From the NCBI GenBank assembly GCA_943325255.2, contig CALPOS020000060.1, forward strand, positions 1-10,536: DNA of 10,536 nt. Reading direction: 5' to 3'. This document shows positions 7,248 through 10,536 of the stretch, one piece after another; the stretch's first letter is position 1; every line of letters begins with the position of its first letter. This DNA comes from Sphingobacterium thalpophilum. GTDB lineage: Bacteria; Bacteroidota; Bacteroidia; Flavobacteriales; Flavobacteriaceae. The position numbers were made by a program, and so were the translations under genes. The notes beneath the pieces were generated by a model. It ran no database searches and was not told the origin of the DNA. It saw nothing but the letters and a program-made list of their open reading frames with translations.

Positions 7248-8061
7248 TTTCTTTCTTTTCTAAGTTGAGGATTTCTTCTCGATCTTTGCTTTTTATGATG
7301 TAAACATGCCCTAAATTGGTCATGTCGTTAAAAAGTTTGATATTTAAAGTATAGTAATTTGTTTTGTTGTCGACATAAATATTGTTGATTGTTCCAACAC
7401 CAATATTTTCAGGAAAGATTACCGACTGACCGCCAGTCACAATGGTATCTCCTTTTCGCACAGAAGCCAATCGAGGGACATCAATCAATTGTACAAAACC
7501 AGTGCTCTTTCCGTTCCACACTAGTGAACCAAAGTGATTGGACTTCTTGATCTTGGCATTTATCTGAGATTTTACATTCAAAATACTGATGACTGTTGCG
7601 TAATTCTTAGAAGTTTTATCTACAATTCCAATGATACCAGAACTATTAATTACACCCATATCCGATTTTACACCAGCTGCACTTCCGCTATTAATGGTGA
7701 GGTAATTTTCGTATACATTATAAGAATTGTGAATGACTTTCGAAACAATGATGTCGGCATTTCTTACCCCTTTGATGGAGTCAATTTTCGGGAACGTTGT
7801 AGTGTCCTTAGCATTAAAAATGATGCTTTTTAATCTCGCGTTTTCAATCGCCAATGCCTCATTTTGATTCTTGAGGTTCAAATATTCACTAACATTATTG
7901 ATGCGTTCATAGACGCCACCGCTCAAGAAATTCGCAGAGCTAATCACTTTGCTTCTATGATAGGAATGAGATTGAATAGTGAAGACTAACGAAACCACCA
8001 AAAGCAGCAAAAACAGCAATCGATAGCTGTTTTTAAATATAAAAATAAATATTTGCTGCAT
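7240..8061 (-). CDS. mreC: Rod shape-determining protein MreC
   Basis: Complete 273-residue bitopic protein that scaffolds the elongasome in the periplasm, contacting PBP2 and MreD. It shows a short cytoplasmic N-terminus, one membrane helix (about residues 13-29, LLFLLLLVVSLVFTI), a coiled coil (about 54-83, with heptad-like spacing in YLNLKNQNEALAIENARLKS), then two beta-rich lobes (about 102-170 and 172-255). Conserved MreC segments include NSYNVYENYLTINSGSAAGV (112-131), GIIGIV (142-147), and KGDTIVTGG followed by FPENIGVG (203-223). The C-terminal tail (about 257-273) is highly charged. Its start lies 89 bases after the mreB stop, across a strong inverted repeat, while its 3' end overlaps mreD. 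Confidence 0.94.
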   Translation of the reverse strand: MQQIFIFIFKNSYRLLFLLLLVVSLVFTIQSHSYHRSKVISSANFLSGGVYERINNVSEYLNLKNQNEALAIENARLKSIIFNAKDTTTFPKIDSIKGVRNADIIVSKVIHNSYNVYENYLTINSGSAAGVKSDMGVINSSGIIGIVDKTSKNYATVISILNVKSQINAKIKKSNHFGSLVWNGKSTGFVQLIDVPRLASVRKGDTIVTGGQSVIFPENIGVGTINNIYVDNKTNYYTLNIKLFNDMTNLGHVYIIKSKDREEILNLEKKENE

Positions 8062-8085
8062 CTGGTTCTAAATATTTAAAATGTC

Positions 8086-8137
8086 AAATTCCAAATTCCA
8101 ACGCAACGGCTGACTGATGTTTTGGAATTTGGAATTT
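8086..8137. repeat. Perfect 16-bp inverted repeat between mreB and mreC
   Basis: Arms AAATTCCAAATTCCAA (8086-8101) and TTGGAATTTGGAATTT (8122-8137) are exactly complementary, around a 20-base loop (8102-8121) that is locally GC-richer. Each arm contains a repeated AATTCCA / TGGAATT unit. On the mre transcript it would form a stable 16-bp stem 13 bases after the mreB stop and 24 bases before the mreC start. It is not followed by a T-run on the minus strand, so it is not a classical intrinsic terminator. It may act as a partial attenuator or 3'-end stabiliser for mreB mRNA, or belong to a dispersed repeat family. Similar TTGGAATTTGGAATTT sequences are familiar to me from Flavobacterium intergenic regions. 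Confidence 0.9.
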
Positions 8138-8150
8138 CATTATTGCAATT

Positions 8151-9179
8151 TTATTTAATAAGGATACTTCTAAATTTTGGAATGTTTTTCAATGCCATTC
8201 CAGTTCCTCTAACTACCGCTCGTAAGGGATCTTCAGCAATATAAACCGGCAAATCTGTTTTTTGAGAAATACGTTTGTCTAATCCTCTTAACATGGATCC
8301 ACCACCAGCTAAATAAATTCCTGTATTGTAAATATCGGCAGCCAATTCAGGTGGAGTTTGAGATAAGGTCTCCATTACTGCGTCTTCAATTCGCTGAATT
8401 GATTTATCTAGTGCTTTCGCAATTTCACGATAGGAAACTTCTACTTGTTTTGGTTTTCCAGTTAATAAATCTCGACCTTGAACAGACATATCATCTGGCG
8501 CAGTTTCTAATTCTTCTAAAGCTGCACCAACAGTAATTTTTATTTTTTCAGCTGTACTTTCACCCACAAATAAATTGTGTTGTGTACGCATGTAGTAAAC
8601 AATATCATTGGTAAAAACGTCACCTGCAATTTTCACGGACTTATCACATACGATTCCACCCAAAGCGATAACTGCAATTTCGGTTGTTCCACCACCAATA
8701 TCAACAATCATATTTCCTTTTGGTTGCATGATATCGATTCCGATACCAATCGCAGCGGCCATAGGTTCATGTATCAAATAAACTTCTTTTCCGTTTACAC
8801 GCTCACAGGATTCTTTTACCGCTCGCATCTCAACTTCGGTAATTCCAGAAGGAATACATACCACCATTCTTAACGCAGGAGTAAACATTCTCTTTTTTAG
8901 CGCCGGAATACTTTTGATAAACATGCTGATCATCTTTTCTGAAGCATCAAAATCAGCAATAACACCATCTTTAAGTGGACGGATGGTCTTTATATTTTCA
9001 TGGGTTTTACCTTGCATCATATTCGCCTCTTTTCCTACGGCAATTATTTTACCTGATATACGATCACGAGCTACGATCGATGGACTGTCAATGACTACTT
9101 TATCATTGTGAATAATAAGGGTATTAGCGGTACCAAGGTCTATCGCAATATCCTCGGTCATGAAATCAAAAAATCCCAT
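8151..9179 (-). CDS. mreB: Actin-like rod shape-determining ATPase MreB
   Basis: Complete 342-residue MreB, the cytoplasmic actin homologue that forms membrane-bound filaments and directs lateral wall synthesis. The phosphate-1 motif is DLGTANT (14-20), and GKTHENI is at 57-63. HEPMAAAIG (137-145) contains E138, expected at the ATP-hydrolysis position. The phosphate-2 motif is DIGGGTTEIAV (160-170), and the adenosine-binding AGGGSMLRGLD is at 291-301. Length is close to E. coli MreB (347). The start MGFFDFMTEDIAIDLG gives a short hydrophobic N-terminal lead that could serve as a membrane-insertion segment; starting at M7 would remove it. It is the first gene of the elongasome cluster, preceded by a candidate promoter in the 57-base gap after purH. 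A strong hairpin separates it from mreC. Confidence 0.97.
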   Translation of the reverse strand: MGFFDFMTEDIAIDLGTANTLIIHNDKVVIDSPSIVARDRISGKIIAVGKEANMMQGKTHENIKTIRPLKDGVIADFDASEKMISMFIKSIPALKKRMFTPALRMVVCIPSGITEVEMRAVKESCERVNGKEVYLIHEPMAAAIGIGIDIMQPKGNMIVDIGGGTTEIAVIALGGIVCDKSVKIAGDVFTNDIVYYMRTQHNLFVGESTAEKIKITVGAALEELETAPDDMSVQGRDLLTGKPKQVEVSYREIAKALDKSIQRIEDAVMETLSQTPPELAADIYNTGIYLAGGGSMLRGLDKRISQKTDLPVYIAEDPLRAVVRGTGMALKNIPKFRSILIK

Positions 9180-9222
9180 AAGTCTTTTAAGGGTTTATTA
9201 TGTTTATATAAAATTTAGTGGA

Positions 9223-9230
9223 CAAAGTTA
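9223..9230 (-). promoter_or_regulatory. Candidate -7 promoter element for mreB
   Basis: On the minus strand the octamer is TAACTTTG, a full match to the Bacteroidota -7 consensus TAnnTTTG. It lies just after the purH stop codon and 43 bases before the mreB ATG, leaving an AT-rich leader of about 35-40 bases. A TTG-type -33 box is not evident in the last codons of purH. With no terminator after purH, mreB could be read both from this site and by read-through. Confidence 0.5.
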
Positions 9231-9236
9231 AACAAA

Positions 9237-10536
9237 TTAATGTTTAAAATGACGCGTTCCCGTAAATACCATTGCAACTTTATTTTCATTGCAATAATCG
9301 ATACTTAATGAATCTTTTATTGAACCTCCGGGCTGAATAACCGCTGTAATACCAACATCTTTCGCAATAGCTACACAATCAGGGAAAGGGAAAAAAGCAT
9401 CACTTGCCATAACAGATCCATTCAAATCAAATCCAAAAGCGTGGGCTTTTTCTATCGCTTGTTTCAAAGCATCTACTCTCGAAGTTTGTCCAGTTCCTGA
9501 CGCAATTAAAGTTCGGTTTTTTGCCAAAACAATGGTATTCGATTTTGTGTTTTTACAAATCTTAGAAGCAAACAACAAATCTTCAATTTCATCGGAATTT
9601 GGCGCTGTAATCGTAACGGTTTTTAGATGTTCTTTATTGTCCGTAATGTTGTTTTTATCTTGAACCAAAATCCCATTCAAACAAGTTCTTACTTGCCTTT
9701 GCGGCAAAGCCACTTCGTTTTGAACAAGGATAATTCGGTTTTTCTTTTCAGATAAAATTGAAATGGCGCCAGCATCATAACTTGGTGCAATGACAACTTC
9801 GCAGAATAGTGCGTTGATTTCGTTTGCAGTTTCGACATCAATTTTTTGATTTGCAATTAGTACACCTCCAAAAGCTGAAGTCGGATCGCCAGCCAATGCG
9901 GCCAAGTACGCCTCTTTGATCGTATTTCTTGTGGCCAATCCGCAAGCATTATTGTGTTTCAAAATAGCAAAGGTTGGGGCATCACTTTTAAATTCTAGAA
10001 TCAAATTGACCGCTGCGTCTACATCCAGTAAATTGTTATAAGACAATTCCTTGCCGTGAATTTTCTGAAACATAGTGTCGAAGTCACCAAAGAAAAAGCC
10101 CTTTTGATGTGGGTTTTCACCATACCGTAAAATTTGTCCGTGAGCAATACTTTCTTTGTAAATCGTTTCGTCTTCATTAAAATAATTAAAAATAGCCGTA
10201 TCATAATGAGAGGAAACGTGAAAAGCTTTTGTGGCTAATAGTCGTCTGTTTTCAAGTGTTGTCGCTCCATTTTGAGAAGTTATCAAATCAAGCAGCATCG
10301 CATATTCATTTACCGAGGCAACAATAACGGTATCTTTAAAATTCTTTGCTGCAGCTCGTATTAATGAAATGCCGCCAATGTCAATTTTTTCAATGATATC
10401 AACTTCGGACGCACCTAACGCTACGGTTTTCTCAAATGGATATAAATCGACAATCACTAAATCGATTTGTGGAATTTGAAACGCTTCCATTTGTTCGACA
10501 TCAGTCGCGTTGTCTTGACGATTTAGAATCCCACCA
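9237..10536 (-). CDS. purH: Bifunctional AICAR transformylase/IMP cyclohydrolase PurH, N-terminus beyond window
   Basis: Partial gene: the frame stays open to the right edge, giving 432 residues plus stop. PurH enzymes are about 510-530 residues, so roughly 75-95 N-terminal residues are missing. The enzyme catalyses the last two steps of purine synthesis, AICAR to FAICAR (using 10-formyltetrahydrofolate) and FAICAR to IMP. The first visible residues, GGILNRQDN, and then IDLVIVDLYPFEKTV belong to the cyclohydrolase domain; an in-frame ATG at 10490 is internal, not the start. The transformylase domain follows with LRYGENPHQKG, the catalytic Lys-His of ILKHNNACG (codons 9959-9954), and DPTSAFGG. 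It ends with ASDAFFPFPDCV, GITAVIQPGGSIKD and the typical terminus FTGTRHFKH. No disruption is seen. mreB follows after 57 bases on the same strand. Confidence 0.96.
   Translation of the reverse strand, partial: GGILNRQDNATDVEQMEAFQIPQIDLVIVDLYPFEKTVALGASEVDIIEKIDIGGISLIRAAAKNFKDTVIVASVNEYAMLLDLITSQNGATTLENRRLLATKAFHVSSHYDTAIFNYFNEDETIYKESIAHGQILRYGENPHQKGFFFGDFDTMFQKIHGKELSYNNLLDVDAAVNLILEFKSDAPTFAILKHNNACGLATRNTIKEAYLAALAGDPTSAFGGVLIANQKIDVETANEINALFCEVVIAPSYDAGAISILSEKKNRIILVQNEVALPQRQVRTCLNGILVQDKNNITDNKEHLKTVTITAPNSDEIEDLLFASKICKNTKSNTIVLAKNRTLIASGTGQTSRVDALKQAIEKAHAFGFDLNGSVMASDAFFPFPDCVAIAKDVGITAVIQPGGSIKDSLSIDYCNENKVAMVFTGTRHFKH

Noticed and set aside
10019..10204. Short minus-strand frame within purH in another phase
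   Set aside because: It overlaps intact purH coding sequence and has no independent support.
10488..10490. ATG as the start of purH
   Set aside because: The frame continues upstream to the window edge with conserved cyclohydrolase sequence (GGILNRQDN), so this methionine is internal.
1..10536. Mobile elements, CRISPR arrays, tRNA or rRNA genes, phage or defence genes
   Set aside because: No transposase, terminal repeats, spaced direct repeats, cloverleaf sequences or defence-protein motifs were seen; nearly all of the window is housekeeping coding sequence.

Overview
The window looks like a chromosomal segment from a Flavobacterium-type member of the Bacteroidota. The evidence is the AT-rich composition, the lack of clear Shine-Dalgarno sequences with A-rich leaders instead, matches to the Bacteroidota -7 promoter element TAnnTTTG, flavobacterial-style protein sequences, and the gene order purH-mreB-mreC-mreD-mrdA-rodA. 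I assign the genus from pattern recognition, not from a search.

Layout. Positions 1-997 (minus strand) hold surE, a survival/5'-nucleotidase, followed 22 bases later by the truncated end of a small membrane protein gene. Positions 998-1266 are a divergent intergenic region. It carries a structured three-hairpin element just upstream of surE on the minus strand, plus weak promoter candidates for both directions. Positions 1267-3492 (plus strand) encode a large periplasmic C-terminal processing protease of the Prc/Tsp family. A long stem-loop with T-runs on both strands separates it from the convergent cell-shape operon.

Positions 3581-9179 (minus strand, transcribed from high to low coordinates) are the complete elongasome set: mreB (actin-like filament), mreC and mreD (membrane scaffold), mrdA/PBP2 (transpeptidase) and rodA (SEDS glycosyltransferase). 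From mreC onward the genes overlap or sit 5 bases apart, so mreC-mreD-mrdA-rodA should be translated from one transcript. mreB is separated from mreC by 89 bases that contain a perfect 16-bp inverted repeat. Upstream of mreB, at the right edge, is the 3' 433 codons (stop included) of purH, the bifunctional last enzyme of purine biosynthesis. No terminator is visible between purH and mreB, and a good -7 element lies in the gap.

How the genes relate: MreB filaments position the MreC/MreD/PBP2/RodA complex that builds the lateral wall. The Prc-type protease next door trims or degrades periplasmic substrates, which in other bacteria include peptidoglycan enzymes or their regulators, so a link is possible but not shown here. 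SurE and PurH are nucleotide-metabolism enzymes.

The genes are ordinary housekeeping genes, and I see no mobile element, CRISPR array, tRNA/rRNA or defence system. The items most worth a second look are non-coding: the twin-loop element ahead of surE and the 16-bp inverted repeat between mreB and mreC. The third is a Cys/His-rich patch in PBP2 that may be an unusual metal site.
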